Origin: Alphaproteobacteria bacterium
GTDB taxonomy: Bacteria > Pseudomonadota > Alphaproteobacteria > Caulobacterales > Hyphomonadaceae
DNA length: 64,000 nt
Reading direction: 5' to 3'
Assembly: GCA_018222605.1 (NCBI GenBank)
Contig: JAAEZZ010000008.1
Location: 186,001 to 250,000 of the forward strand
This document shows, piece by piece, positions 55,223 to 63,889 of the stretch (the first letter of the stretch is position 1; each line of letters starts with the position of its first letter). The notes under the pieces are model-generated. The model had not been told where the DNA came from and ran no database searches. It was given only the letters and a program-made list of their open reading frames with translations. The position numbers were made by a program, and so were the translations under genes.

Positions 55223-56200
55223 ATGTTTGCCCTTCTGGAAATCCTGTTCCTGCTTATCGGCAGCTTCGGCCTGTTCGCGGCGATCAGCCCCAAACTACGC
55301 ACCGAAGCCTGGTGGCTGCGCATCTGGACCTATTCCCGCCTGCAATTCTGCATCCTGCTGGCACTATCGGCTCTGCTCTATGTCGCGCTGTTTCCAGTGA
55401 GCAGCCTGCTCTCCATCATTATACTCAGCCTGCATAGTATAGCCTTCGTTATGTGTGCGGCGGATATCTGGCCTTATCTTCCCGGCCAGCCGAAGGAAGT
55501 GCCCCGCGCGCCGCACGATGCGACCGGGGCGAAGCTTTCCATCCTCTTGATCAATGTATTACAGGAAAATCAGGACCATGCCGCCGTTCTGGACCGCATA
55601 CATGACGCCAATGCGGACATCGTCTTCCTGTGCGAGACCAGCGACGCCTGGCGCAACGCCCTGTCGGATATGGAGGCGGACTATCCGTATACTTATCTGC
55701 TGCCACGTGAGGAACATAACGGCTTGCTCTTCTATTCCCGCCTACCGATCCAGACTGTGCAGGAACGCTATCTCTGCCAGGATCACATCCCCTCCCTCAC
55801 CATTGATGTGGACCTGCAGGGAGAGGAAATCCGCCTCTATTGCATCCATCCGCGCCCGCCCCGCCCGCGCGACAAGCCGGAACATCTGGATGATGAGCTC
55901 ATGATCGTCGCGGATGAGCTGCGCGAGCAGGACCGCCCGGCCATGGTAATCGGGGATTTCAACGAGGTGGGCTGGTCATGGATGGTGCGCGAGTTCAAGC
56001 GTCACGCGCGGCTGTGCGACCCCAAACGCGGGCGCGGCCTGTACAATACTTTCAGCGCGCAGAACCCGCTGCTCGCCTGGCCGCTGGACCATGCCTTTGT
56101 GACGAATGATTTCTATCTCACCGGCATGCGCCGCCTACCTGCCTGCGGGTCTGATCATTACCCGATCCTGTACGGATTCCAGCGCCGCAAGACGGGCTAA
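55223..56200 (+). CDS. Membrane protein with endonuclease/exonuclease/phosphatase domain
   Basis: 325 residues. Three N-terminal membrane segments (FALLEILFLLIGSFGLFAAI, LQFCILLALSALLYVALFPV, SLLSIIILSLHSIAFVMCAA) then an EEP domain: LSILLINVLQENQD, DIVFLCETSDAWRNAL, VIGDFNEVGWSWM and CGSDHYPILYGF, with the metal Glu and the catalytic Asp, Asn and His of the family. Substrate unknown; phosphodiester or phospholipid cleavage is possible. The active domain probably faces the periplasm. Confidence 0.87.
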   Translation: MFALLEILFLLIGSFGLFAAISPKLRTEAWWLRIWTYSRLQFCILLALSALLYVALFPVSSLLSIIILSLHSIAFVMCAADIWPYLPGQPKEVPRAPHDATGAKLSILLINVLQENQDHAAVLDRIHDANADIVFLCETSDAWRNALSDMEADYPYTYLLPREEHNGLLFYSRLPIQTVQERYLCQDHIPSLTIDVDLQGEEIRLYCIHPRPPRPRDKPEHLDDELMIVADELREQDRPAMVIGDFNEVGWSWMVREFKRHARLCDPKRGRGLYNTFSAQNPLLAWPLDHAFVTNDFYLTGMRRLPACGSDHYPILYGFQRRKTG

Positions 56201-56295
56201 GCGCCCTCTGCCTACCCCTTTTCCGCGACGCCATGGCTTGCCAGACACAAGGAAGCAGCTATTAAGTTCCAATTCAGAACTAACTTCTTCACTCA

Positions 56296-56757
56296 ATGAG
56301 CAAAGCCATGTCTTCTTCCGACTATTTTCTGCCAGATGCCAATTTGGAGCCTGGTGCCGCGAATGCGCGAAACATACCCTATCTGCCGGGCCATATGGGA
56401 CTGGAAATCACGCGAATTGGCCGCGATGGCGCAGAGGGCGGCTTCACGATTGCTCCGCACCATCATGCGCCGAACGGCTTCCTGCATGCCGGCAGTCTCG
56501 TCACCCTGGCGGACAGCCTTTGCGGTTTGGCGTGCATGGCCTCCCTGCCCGCAAGTGCCAGTGGCTTCACCACGATCGAGTTGAAATCCAATTTCTTTGC
56601 CACGGCTCTGGAAGGCCGCGTGCACGGCGTTGCCAGCCCGGTCCATCTCGGCGGCACGACGCAGGTCTGGGATTGTGACGTCACCCATCTCGACACCGGC
56701 AAGCGGCTGGCCTTGTTCCGCTGCACCCAGATGGTTCTGAAGCCTCGCAAGGCCTGA
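56296..56757 (+). CDS. PaaI-type hotdog thioesterase
   Basis: 153 residues. YLPGHMGLEITRIGRDGAEGGFTIAPHHHAPNGFLHAGSLVTLADSLCGLACM contains the HGG-like substrate region (N-G-F-L-H-A-G) and the active-site Asp of PaaI thioesterases; GFTTIELKSNFFATALEGRV and WDCDVTHLDTGKRLALFRCTQMV complete the fold. It hydrolyses an acyl- or aryl-CoA. Standalone gene. Confidence 0.9.
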   Translation: MSKAMSSSDYFLPDANLEPGAANARNIPYLPGHMGLEITRIGRDGAEGGFTIAPHHHAPNGFLHAGSLVTLADSLCGLACMASLPASASGFTTIELKSNFFATALEGRVHGVASPVHLGGTTQVWDCDVTHLDTGKRLALFRCTQMVLKPRKA

Positions 56758-56828
56758 AACGATCAACGCATTGGCCACCACCCCGATTTGAGTGTAACTT
56801 CTCCTTAACCATCAACCGGGGGAAGGTG

Positions 56829-58958
56829 ATGAGGCATATCTGGTACACTTGTATAGGTCTGGCGGTTGCGATGTCGCTGTCAGGCTGTGCCCTTTCGGAT
56901 CAGACAGAAACCTCCAACACGCAGGCCGCAATGGAGCCGGTTGCCACCGAGGACGTCATCGTGTTCGAAGAAGACGATGAAGAGTATATTGTCGGTGCCC
57001 CCCCGGAAGAACCGCCCCGCGGCGGTTCCGGCATAATCTCCTTGCCCGAAGATATTTATGCGCCCGGTCCTGGAGGCGCACCCGGCAAGCAATCGCCCCG
57101 TCCTGACAAGGACGACCCACCCTCACCGGTTGCTGCGCCAGCCCCCGCGCCAGCCCCGCAAATCCCCGATGATATTCCCCCGGAATATGCGGAGATACTG
57201 GAACAGTATAAAGATGACCCTGAAACACAGGCCGTTATTCTGGCCATGCTGATGGGCCAGGATGACGGACTGGAAGCGACCGCTGCCGCCGGACCGACCT
57301 TCGACAAGGCCTGCCAGGCCGAAACCACGCCCCGCCGCACTCTGCTGATCACCTGCCAGGATCTGATCACAGGCGAGCTGTCGCAGGCAACCCATCCAAT
57401 CGGGACCGACCTCAAGGCCTCACTGGAAATGGTGGCAAGAGATCTGGCGGGCCCTGGCGCAGATATCGGCCGCGTGGAAGTGCCGCTTTGCTTCTGGAGT
57501 GAGACCATTCAGTTCACAGATAGCCTTTACTTCGGCATGTGCCCTGAATGGGACTATCGCTATTCCGTCCTCGCCGAAGAGGCGGCAGAGGATTTTGATA
57601 CCGGGCGCATCGCCCATCACGCGCCGCAGCAAATGGTTCTGGAGCAGCCCTACTTTCTGGAAGTTGCCATACAGCCCCTGCAAAAGGACAGCGACCAGGA
57701 CAGCGTCGACACATCACTGACGGCCGCCATGGGCACGGGCCTTGCACCGGGCAGTACGGAAGGCGCTCTGGACCTCTCGTTCGATACGATCCGTGCCGGG
57801 AGCGTGATGTCTGTCTCCGCAAGCGGGGCCGGTTATGAGATCATCGCCACAACGCCCGCCGAACAGCCCGTGCTGGCTGGTTCCCCCACGGTCTGGCAGT
57901 GGCAGGTCACGCCGCATCAGGTGGGCTCGCCGCTGCTGATCTTCACGGTCTCTGAAACCGTCAAGGTGAATGACCGAAGCCTCGCGCGTACGGTCAAAAC
58001 CATTCCGCTCAACATCACTGTCACGCGGCTGGATGATTTGCTGGCAGACAGCGGCCCGCCCGATGTTTCGGCAGGCATCGCCACCCGCTCCCCTGCCCCG
58101 GAGACGCCACTGAGCACAACAGAAGCGGCAAGCACTGCCTCCATCGCCAGCACCCTCGCACCGGACACCCTCGACCCGCAGGAGGGTGCGGGCCTGATAC
58201 ATGCATCTACAGCATCTGGGCCGGATACGGACATTCCCGGCTGCACCTGGGTGATCGGCCCCGATCCTGACCGCCAGGCCATGGTGCTCAGCAATCTGGC
58301 CTATTCCCCGCCGGTCAGCCGCCTCGCCGTTACGCATGAGGATGGCGCGCGGATGACAGAGGCACTCAGCGCCGTCGGCTTCTCAGTGCTACAATGCGAG
58401 GATCTTGGCCAGCGCCAGACAGTGCGTGCGCTCAGCATGCTGGGCCGAATGGCCAAGGCGCGAACCGATATGGGCGCGCATCCTGTCACTTTCTTCTATT
58501 ATTCCGGTCATGGCGTGAACATTGAAGGCACGAATTTCATCCTGCCGACCGACATTCCCGGTGCATCCCCGGATGATATTCGCGACATGGGCGTCAGCTT
58601 TGAACAGATCTTCAACCGCGTCTCGTCCACGGTCGCGCCAACCTCATTCGTCGTGTTTGATGCATGCCGCACCGTGATGGATGATCAGAGCCGCGGCCTG
58701 ATGCGCGCCTACAGCCCGGTCGGCTGGGCGTCAGGCGTATTCCAGGCTTTTGCGACTGAGCCCGGCAAGACCGCCGCTGATGATGGCGTCTATTCAGAGG
58801 AACTCGCCAGCAATCTCAGTAGCCTGCCAGACCCGGCCAATGTCGTGTTCAAGCGCGTACAGGATGCCGTCGCCGCACGGACAGGCCAGAAACAGCGCCC
58901 AGTCTATACAGACGGCACAACGGGCGGGGATTTCTACTTCAAACAGGCCAGTGAATAG
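56829..58958 (+). CDS. Caspase-domain (metacaspase-like) lipoprotein
   Basis: 709 residues. Lipoprotein signal with lipobox LSGC, lipidation at Cys20. An acidic stretch and a Pro/Ala linker (to about 115) precede a large beta-rich region of unknown fold with cysteines (CQAETTPRRTLLITCQDL, CFWSETIQF), then a C-terminal caspase domain with H561 in FYYSGHG and C613 in VFDACRT. The catalytic pair is intact. Such domains cleave after basic or acidic residues; here at the envelope. GGGGGA lies before the ATG. Target unknown. Confidence 0.85.
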   Translation: MRHIWYTCIGLAVAMSLSGCALSDQTETSNTQAAMEPVATEDVIVFEEDDEEYIVGAPPEEPPRGGSGIISLPEDIYAPGPGGAPGKQSPRPDKDDPPSPVAAPAPAPAPQIPDDIPPEYAEILEQYKDDPETQAVILAMLMGQDDGLEATAAAGPTFDKACQAETTPRRTLLITCQDLITGELSQATHPIGTDLKASLEMVARDLAGPGADIGRVEVPLCFWSETIQFTDSLYFGMCPEWDYRYSVLAEEAAEDFDTGRIAHHAPQQMVLEQPYFLEVAIQPLQKDSDQDSVDTSLTAAMGTGLAPGSTEGALDLSFDTIRAGSVMSVSASGAGYEIIATTPAEQPVLAGSPTVWQWQVTPHQVGSPLLIFTVSETVKVNDRSLARTVKTIPLNITVTRLDDLLADSGPPDVSAGIATRSPAPETPLSTTEAASTASIASTLAPDTLDPQEGAGLIHASTASGPDTDIPGCTWVIGPDPDRQAMVLSNLAYSPPVSRLAVTHEDGARMTEALSAVGFSVLQCEDLGQRQTVRALSMLGRMAKARTDMGAHPVTFFYYSGHGVNIEGTNFILPTDIPGASPDDIRDMGVSFEQIFNRVSSTVAPTSFVVFDACRTVMDDQSRGLMRAYSPVGWASGVFQAFATEPGKTAADDGVYSEELASNLSSLPDPANVVFKRVQDAVAARTGQKQRPVYTDGTTGGDFYFKQASE

Positions 58959-58972
58959 CCCGCCCTGCCACT

Positions 58973-59006
58973 CAAAAGAAAACCGCCGGCCCATGAAGAC
59001 CGGCGG
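58973..59006 (-). terminator. Intrinsic terminator after the Ala-rich lipoprotein
   Basis: CCGCCGG / CCGGCGG stem with a ten-base loop and TTTTCTTTT on the minus strand. Confidence 0.85.
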
Positions 59007-59037
59007 CTGATTATCTTCTTGCTGAACCTGGACAGGC

Positions 59038-59655
59038 CTACGGGCTGACAGGAATGTCTTCCACTTTCTTTTCACGCTTCGGCTTGGCCGATGGCGGTAC
59101 ATCATTTTCAATCAGCGCATCTTCCGGTGCCGGGGCAGAGCCGGAAACGGAGCAGCAACGCACCTGCATTTCCAGAACGCGCGTATTGAAGCGGCACTTC
59201 TCGTCATTGATCTCGCGCAGGATGGAGAGCCCCCCTGCCCGCGTCGTGTAGCGTGTCTGCGTGCAGCTGGTCAGCGCATAGCCGGGTCGGCAGGTGCCGG
59301 TGTCGCTATTCTGGATCGTGCGGGTTTCGCACTGGACCTGTTTGGAAAAGGCCTCGTCGGCGCGGGACATGGCCGCATCGGCCTGGGCTCGGGCCGCATC
59401 GGCGCTTGCCTGCGCGCGGGCCGCCGCTGCGCCGGCACTGTCAGCCATGGCGCGGGCCTCGGACAGGCGCATGTCCGTATCGGCCAGCGCGGTCGTATTG
59501 CCGTCGATTTCGACTTTCAGCTTGCAGACCGCCTCGTCTGCTTTCCCCGGATCGGCGCAATATTGGGCAACCGTCTGGTCGCTTGGGATCATCTGGCAGC
59601 CTGCCAGAAAGGCACTCGCAGCCAAGGCCCCTGATAGAATGATGCTGTGACGCAT
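59038..59655 (-). CDS. Ala-rich coiled-coil lipoprotein
   Basis: 205 residues. Lipobox LAGC (lipidation at Cys20) after IILSGALAASAFLAG. A heptad coiled coil rich in Ala, Arg and Asp (AMADSAGAAAARAQASADAARAQADAAM, residues 70-100) then a cysteine-rich globular part (VQCETRTIQNSDTGTCRPGY, CTQTRYTTRAGG, QVRCCSVSG) with six or so cysteines probably in disulfides, and a charged tail. It recalls murein-type lipoproteins in the coil. No function known. Confidence 0.75.
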   Translation of the reverse strand: MRHSIILSGALAASAFLAGCQMIPSDQTVAQYCADPGKADEAVCKLKVEIDGNTTALADTDMRLSEARAMADSAGAAAARAQASADAARAQADAAMSRADEAFSKQVQCETRTIQNSDTGTCRPGYALTSCTQTRYTTRAGGLSILREINDEKCRFNTRVLEMQVRCCSVSGSAPAPEDALIENDVPPSAKPKREKKVEDIPVSP

Positions 59656-59748
59656 GTCATCTCCTCTGAAGTTACCCCAGCCAGGACAAGCGGCATAGAA
59701 AGGGGCAAGACGGGAGACGTCAATACGGCTCCCGTATCAGGGGAGTCC

Positions 59749-60585
59749 TCAGGCTTTCAGCTTGTAGCCGGACCGGAACATCAGCCAGACCGCGAAAACG
59801 CCCGCCACAGACAGCAATCCGGTCACCCAGACACCCACGACGAGAGAGCCGTTGGAGACGCCCAGAAAACCGTACCGGAAGCCGTCAATCATGTAGAAGA
59901 AGGGGTCCAGCAAGGCGAGTGTGTGGAACGGCTCCACCATCACCTTGATGTCGTAGAAGGTGCCGGACAGGAAGGTCAGCGGCACGATCACGAAATTGGT
60001 CACAGCAGACAAATGGTCGAACTTTTCGGCCCAGATGCCGCCGATCGCACCCAGCGCACCCAACACGATGGCTGAGGTCAGGCTGTACCAGATGATCGGC
60101 CAGACATGCACGACATTCAAATCCGCAAGGCCGCTCAGCTGGATGCCCAGCGCGGAAATCGCCGCCACAATCAGGCCGCGCACGACAGAGCCACCAATAA
60201 AGCCCACCGTCAGCTCCAGCGGAGACAAAGGCGGCATCAGAAAGTCCACATAGGTGGAGTTGAACTTCGCCTGCACGAGGCTGGAACTGGTATTCTGAAA
60301 GGCGTTCTGCAGGATCGCCATGACGATCAGGCCCGGCGCGAGGAAATTGATATAGTTGAGGCCTTCAAAGTCGCCCATCAGGCGGCCGCGGTCGCCAAAG
60401 GCAAGCTTGAACACGGTCATATAGAGCAGCGTCGTCACCACGGGGGCAAAGACGGTCTGCATCCACACCTTCATGAAGCGGCCGATCTCACGCTTGAACA
60501 GGGTCCAGAGCCCCACTCCGTTGATCTTGCCATACTGGCGGACATGACGTTGGGCGGAGGAGAGTTCAGCAACTGTATCGGTCAT
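59749..60585 (-). CDS. ABC-2 type transport permease
   Basis: 278 residues from the ATG at 60585. Six membrane segments, family features GLWTLFKREIGRFMKVWMQTVFAPVVTTLLYM, FLAPGLIVMAILQNAFQNTSSSL, FLMPPLSPLELTVGFIGGSVVRGL and FVIVPLTFLSGTFYDIKVM. The matching ATPase gene is not in view, so it may lie beyond or elsewhere. Typical cargo is polysaccharide, lipid or a drug; unknown here. Confidence 0.9.
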   Translation of the reverse strand: MTDTVAELSSAQRHVRQYGKINGVGLWTLFKREIGRFMKVWMQTVFAPVVTTLLYMTVFKLAFGDRGRLMGDFEGLNYINFLAPGLIVMAILQNAFQNTSSSLVQAKFNSTYVDFLMPPLSPLELTVGFIGGSVVRGLIVAAISALGIQLSGLADLNVVHVWPIIWYSLTSAIVLGALGAIGGIWAEKFDHLSAVTNFVIVPLTFLSGTFYDIKVMVEPFHTLALLDPFFYMIDGFRYGFLGVSNGSLVVGVWVTGLLSVAGVFAVWLMFRSGYKLKA

Positions 60586-60666
60586 GACGCTGTATCTAGG
60601 CCTCCCGATGCGAATCTGCGAGGGGTAGCGGCAGGAAAATTCTGGAAAATTACCGCTGCGCGCATT

Positions 60667-60695
60667 TTGTCCACAAGCTGACGCAGTTAACCACA
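60667..60695 (+). promoter_or_regulatory. DnaA-box-like pair upstream of gcrA
   Basis: TTGTCCACA (60667-60675) and TTAACCACA (60687-60695), each one base from TTATCCACA. A GANTC CcrM site (GAATC) lies at 60612-60616. DnaA activates gcrA in Caulobacter, so the placement fits. Confidence 0.4.
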
Positions 60696-60814
60696 ATATG
60701 TAGAAAGCCTGTGGAAAGCCATCTCTGCATATTGTGTTTCGTTTCGCTGCTGATACGATATCTAGGTGTTGAGCGGATGGCGCGTACCTGCCATCTCAAT
60801 ATCTAGGGGCTGAT

Positions 60815-60836
60815 GGGTTGTATTGGTTAACAACCC
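60815..60836. repeat. Inverted repeat before gcrA
   Basis: GGGTTGT / ACAACCC, seven-base perfect arms around an eight-base loop containing GGTTAA; 26 bases before the gcrA start. A leader hairpin or operator. Confidence 0.55.
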
Positions 60837-60862
60837 TGATCCGAGCTGGGAGACTGAGAAAC

Positions 60863-61396
60863 ATGTCCTGGACCGAAGAACGGGTAAGCGTGCTGAAGAA
60901 ACTCTGGGCAGAGGGCCATTCCGCCTCCCAGATCGCCAAGCAGCTGGGCGGGGTCACCCGCAATGCAGTCATCGGCAAAGTCCACCGCCTGGGCCTGTCT
61001 GGCCGGGCGACACCATCGCGCCCCGTCAAACGCCCGCCACGTCTGGCCCGTCCGAAGCCACGTGTGATGCCGGATGGTAGCGTCAAGCAGGCCGCGCCGG
61101 CCGTTGCCGAAACAGTGGAGCCACGCACCGCGCCGGAACGCACACCGGCTGACATCATGGCGCCTCTGCCGCCGCTGCAACAGGCAGATGGCGAGCCGGC
61201 CTCCATCCTGACGCTGCGGGATTCCATGTGCAAATGGCCGATTGGCGACCCGGCCGATCCTAAGTTCGCCTTCTGTGGCCGCAAGGCTGATTGCGGGCCT
61301 TACTGCGCAGAGCACGCCAAAGTGGCCTTCCAGCCCGCCCGCAAGCGCGACACGCGCAAGGGCGAATACGATTATGTCCGCCGCATCGCCGGTTAA
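60863..61396 (+). CDS. gcrA: Cell-cycle regulator GcrA
   Basis: 177 residues from the ATG at 60863; upstream codons are not conserved. N-terminal DNA-binding domain SWTEERVSVLKKLWAEGHSASQIAKQLGG then VTRNAVIGKVHRLGLSGR, the GcrA signature. A Pro-rich linker and a C-terminal region with the Cys-rich patch (CKWPIGDPADPKFAFCGRKA, YCAEHAKVAF) that contacts RNA polymerase sigma-70. GcrA activates promoters carrying CcrM-methylated GANTC sites, in step with the cell cycle. Confidence 0.95.
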   Translation: MSWTEERVSVLKKLWAEGHSASQIAKQLGGVTRNAVIGKVHRLGLSGRATPSRPVKRPPRLARPKPRVMPDGSVKQAAPAVAETVEPRTAPERTPADIMAPLPPLQQADGEPASILTLRDSMCKWPIGDPADPKFAFCGRKADCGPYCAEHAKVAFQPARKRDTRKGEYDYVRRIAG

Positions 61397-61434
61397 TTCC
61401 GGCATCGCACCCTAACCCCATGCGGCTGACAGGA

Positions 61435-61465
61435 AGCCCCCGAAGTATTTCTTCGGGGGCTTTTT
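61435..61465 (+). terminator. Intrinsic terminator after gcrA
   Basis: Perfect 11-bp stem AGCCCCCGAAG / CTTCGGGGGCT with a five-base loop and a T-run. Confidence 0.93.
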
Positions 61466-61529
61466 ACTGCGCAGTCCCCTGTCCCTGGCCCCCTCGCCAT
61501 CACCGCAAAACGCCGCTAAGGCTTCAGAC

Positions 61530-62873
61530 GTGACGACACTGCCCGCTGACCCGAACGCAATCTATGCGACCCCTGCCAAATGGGTGGCCAGTGGCGCCGG
61601 CGCGCAGGGCAACCTCTTCCTCACAGGCCGCGCCGGCACCGGCAAGACGACGATGCTGCGCAAATTCCTCTCTCAGGCCGGAGAGAAAGCCATCGTGTTG
61701 GCGCCCACCGGCGTCGCGGCGATGAATGCCGGCGGGCAGACGATCCACTCCTTCTTCAAATTCCCGCCCCGCCTGATCGAGCCGACCGACATCAAGCGCC
61801 TGCGCTCAACGCGCCTCGTCAAGGCCATCGACACGATGATCATCGACGAGATCTCGATGGTGCGGGCGGACATGCTGGATGCCATCGACAAGAGTTTGAA
61901 GCTGAACCGAGCTTCCAAACGCCCGTTCGGTGGCGTCAGGATGATCCTGTCGGGAGACCTGCACCAATTGCCGCCGGTCGTCTCCGGCCAGGAAGCGCCG
62001 ATCCTGCGAGAGCGCTATGGCGGCAGCTATTTCTTCAATGCGCCGGCCTTTCGAGATGCAGAGTTCGCCCTGTTGGCGCTGAAGCATGTCTTCCGCCAGG
62101 AAGAGCCGCGCTTTCTGGCCCTGCTCGGCGCGCTGCGCACAGGGCGCGTGACGCCGAATGACGAGGCCGTTCTGCGCGGTCTCGTCAGCTCAAAGACGGC
62201 GGTCGAGGCCTCCGAAACGCATGTCGTTCTGACGCCCAATAACGCGAATGCCTATCGTATCAATCAGGCCCGTCTCGACGGGCTGGACACACGCTCGCAA
62301 ACCTATAGCGCGGATGTGCAGGGCCAGTTCGACGAGAAATCCTATCCCACCGAAGCCGACCTTGAACTGAAGGAAGGCGCGCGGGTCATGCTGATAAAGA
62401 ACGATCCGGAAGGCCGCTGGGTGAACGGCACGCTGGCCACCGTGGCCGGCTTTTCCGGCAGCCGCGTGATCGTCGAGATCGATGACCATGTCTATGAGAT
62501 CGAACCGACGGCCTGGGAAAAATACCGCTACGAACTGGACCCGGAAACCAAGCAGGTGAAACGCGAAGTGGTCGGCACGTTCAAACAGATGCCGCTGCGC
62601 CTCGCCTATGCCGTGACCATCCACAAGGCACAGGGCCTGACGCTGGACAAGGTGTTTATCGATTTCGATTCCGGCATGTTTGCACACGGCCAGGCCTATG
62701 TTGCCTTCTCCCGCGCACGCTCTCTGGACGGACTATCCATCAGCCGCGAACTTCGTCCGCGTGACCTGGTATTGGACCGCGAAGCCTTCGCATTCGGCAA
62801 GTTGGAAGCCATAGAAGACAATGACGCCTATCTGCTGGCGCGCTTTGCCAAGGCCGATAACGCCCTGCTCTGA
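61530..62873 (+). CDS. PIF1/RecD-like helicase
   Basis: 447 residues, GTG start. Superfamily 1B helicase: Walker A GRAGTGKTT (33-41), VLAPTGVAAMNAGGQTIHSFF (motif Ia), MIIDEISMVRADMLDAID (motif II), ILSGDLHQLPPV (motif III), and YAVTIHKAQGLTLDKVFIDF plus YVAFSRARSLDGLSI (motifs V-VI). A winged or beta-barrel insert is between. It likely unwinds forked DNA in replication or repair. The start is behind a gcrA terminator, so it has its own promoter. Confidence 0.93.
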   Translation: MTTLPADPNAIYATPAKWVASGAGAQGNLFLTGRAGTGKTTMLRKFLSQAGEKAIVLAPTGVAAMNAGGQTIHSFFKFPPRLIEPTDIKRLRSTRLVKAIDTMIIDEISMVRADMLDAIDKSLKLNRASKRPFGGVRMILSGDLHQLPPVVSGQEAPILRERYGGSYFFNAPAFRDAEFALLALKHVFRQEEPRFLALLGALRTGRVTPNDEAVLRGLVSSKTAVEASETHVVLTPNNANAYRINQARLDGLDTRSQTYSADVQGQFDEKSYPTEADLELKEGARVMLIKNDPEGRWVNGTLATVAGFSGSRVIVEIDDHVYEIEPTAWEKYRYELDPETKQVKREVVGTFKQMPLRLAYAVTIHKAQGLTLDKVFIDFDSGMFAHGQAYVAFSRARSLDGLSISRELRPRDLVLDREAFAFGKLEAIEDNDAYLLARFAKADNALL

Positions 62874-62979
62874 CAGGTCTTTTTCTCACCCTGAACAAAT
62901 ATCGAGCGAAACCGGACGATTCTGGAAAAGTTCTGCACACTGCGCCATTCCGTTAAGGAGTCTTAAGGAAACGATCACA

Positions 62980-63186
62980 ATGATGACGCATTGTTCTAGT
63001 GTGATGAGCATAACGAAACGATATAAAGGCCATCTTGCCATGCCACCGATTTACGAACGTCGTCAGCGCCGGGCACAACTCAGACTGGAAGTCGGGTCCA
63101 GCCCGGCCGCCAAGAAAACACCAGCCCAGCTTGCCGCCCAGCGCCGCAAGATGCGCATTCCGGGCGGCGGCGGCACAGGCGACTGA
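62980..63186 (+). CDS. Small basic protein of unknown function
   Basis: 68 residues if started at 62980 (AAGGA ten bases upstream), or 48 from the ATG at 63040 (AAAGG upstream). The conserved-looking part is PPIYERRQRRAQLRLEVGSS, a Lys/Ala stretch and a RRKMRIPGGGGTGD tail. Positively charged, perhaps nucleic-acid binding. Start uncertain; reality moderately supported. Confidence 0.5.
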   Translation: MMTHCSSVMSITKRYKGHLAMPPIYERRQRRAQLRLEVGSSPAAKKTPAQLAAQRRKMRIPGGGGTGD

Positions 63187-63206
63187 GTTCGCCTGCCGCT
63201 TAGAGA

Positions 63207-63437
63207 TCAGGCCAGTTTCCGGATTTCTTCCGAGAGCTGACGCTCCTGATCGGTCACAATTTTCTCAAGCACGCGAACCCGTTCCTTGAGACGATCCACT
63301 TCGCCCAGCACACGGTCCATATCTGCATCCGCGGCTGCATTGGCCTGCCGGTTCGCATTCATGCGAAGATAATTCTTTACCACGCCGGCACCGAAAACAA
63401 TCAGCACGATCGCAACAACCATTTCAAAAGGGCCCAC
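63207..63437 (-). CDS. PspB-like small membrane protein
   Basis: 76 residues. One N-terminal membrane segment (MVVAIVLIVFGAGVVKNYL) and a charged coiled coil (VLGEVDRLKERVRVLEKIVTDQERQLSEEIRKL), the PspB layout. PspB stabilises PspC and links envelope stress to PspA; no pspA or pspC is near. Sibling of the next gene, 84 bases away. Confidence 0.75.
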   Translation of the reverse strand: MGPFEMVVAIVLIVFGAGVVKNYLRMNANRQANAAADADMDRVLGEVDRLKERVRVLEKIVTDQERQLSEEIRKLA

Positions 63438-63521
63438 AGGCTCTACTCCTTCTCATCAGGTCTCCGCCAGGGCGGACATCCTTGTCATGTATAGCCAGTC
63501 TAGCGGAAAACTGCCTGACTT

Positions 63522-63719
63522 CTAAGACAATCCATCAATATCCTTGCGCAATTGCCGGTCACGATCGGTGATGATCGCCTCCAGCGTGCGGATACGCTCT
63601 GAAAGATTGGCGATCTGTTGCGAGGCTTCGCGGGGAACATCCGGCTCACGGCCCCGCCTGCGCAGTAACATCACACCCAGGATAATCAGGAAGAAGACAA
63701 GGGGAAGATATACAGTCAC
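63522..63719 (-). CDS. PspB-like small membrane protein, second copy
   Basis: 65 residues from the GTG at 63719 behind AGGAG; an earlier start has no site. Membrane segment YLPLVFFLIILGVMLL then ASQQIANLSERIRTLEAIITDRDRQLRKDIDGL. The last 30 residues align with those of the neighbouring PspB-like protein (RxRxLExIxTDxxRQL), so the two are a tandem duplication. Confidence 0.75.
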   Translation of the reverse strand: MTVYLPLVFFLIILGVMLLRRRGREPDVPREASQQIANLSERIRTLEAIITDRDRQLRKDIDGLS

Positions 63720-63889
63720 GGGCAGGCTCCTTTTCAGCAACACACAAACTTTCGATCTCGAAAGCCAGTTGGCTGGAGCCTCCCCGTTTCATGGCTGGAC
63801 CCGCGAATACGGCGGATGCCCAATCTCCTGAACTTATCGATAAACAATATATGGATATCGATCAGAGCCGGTTCAAGAAAAAATCGGAA

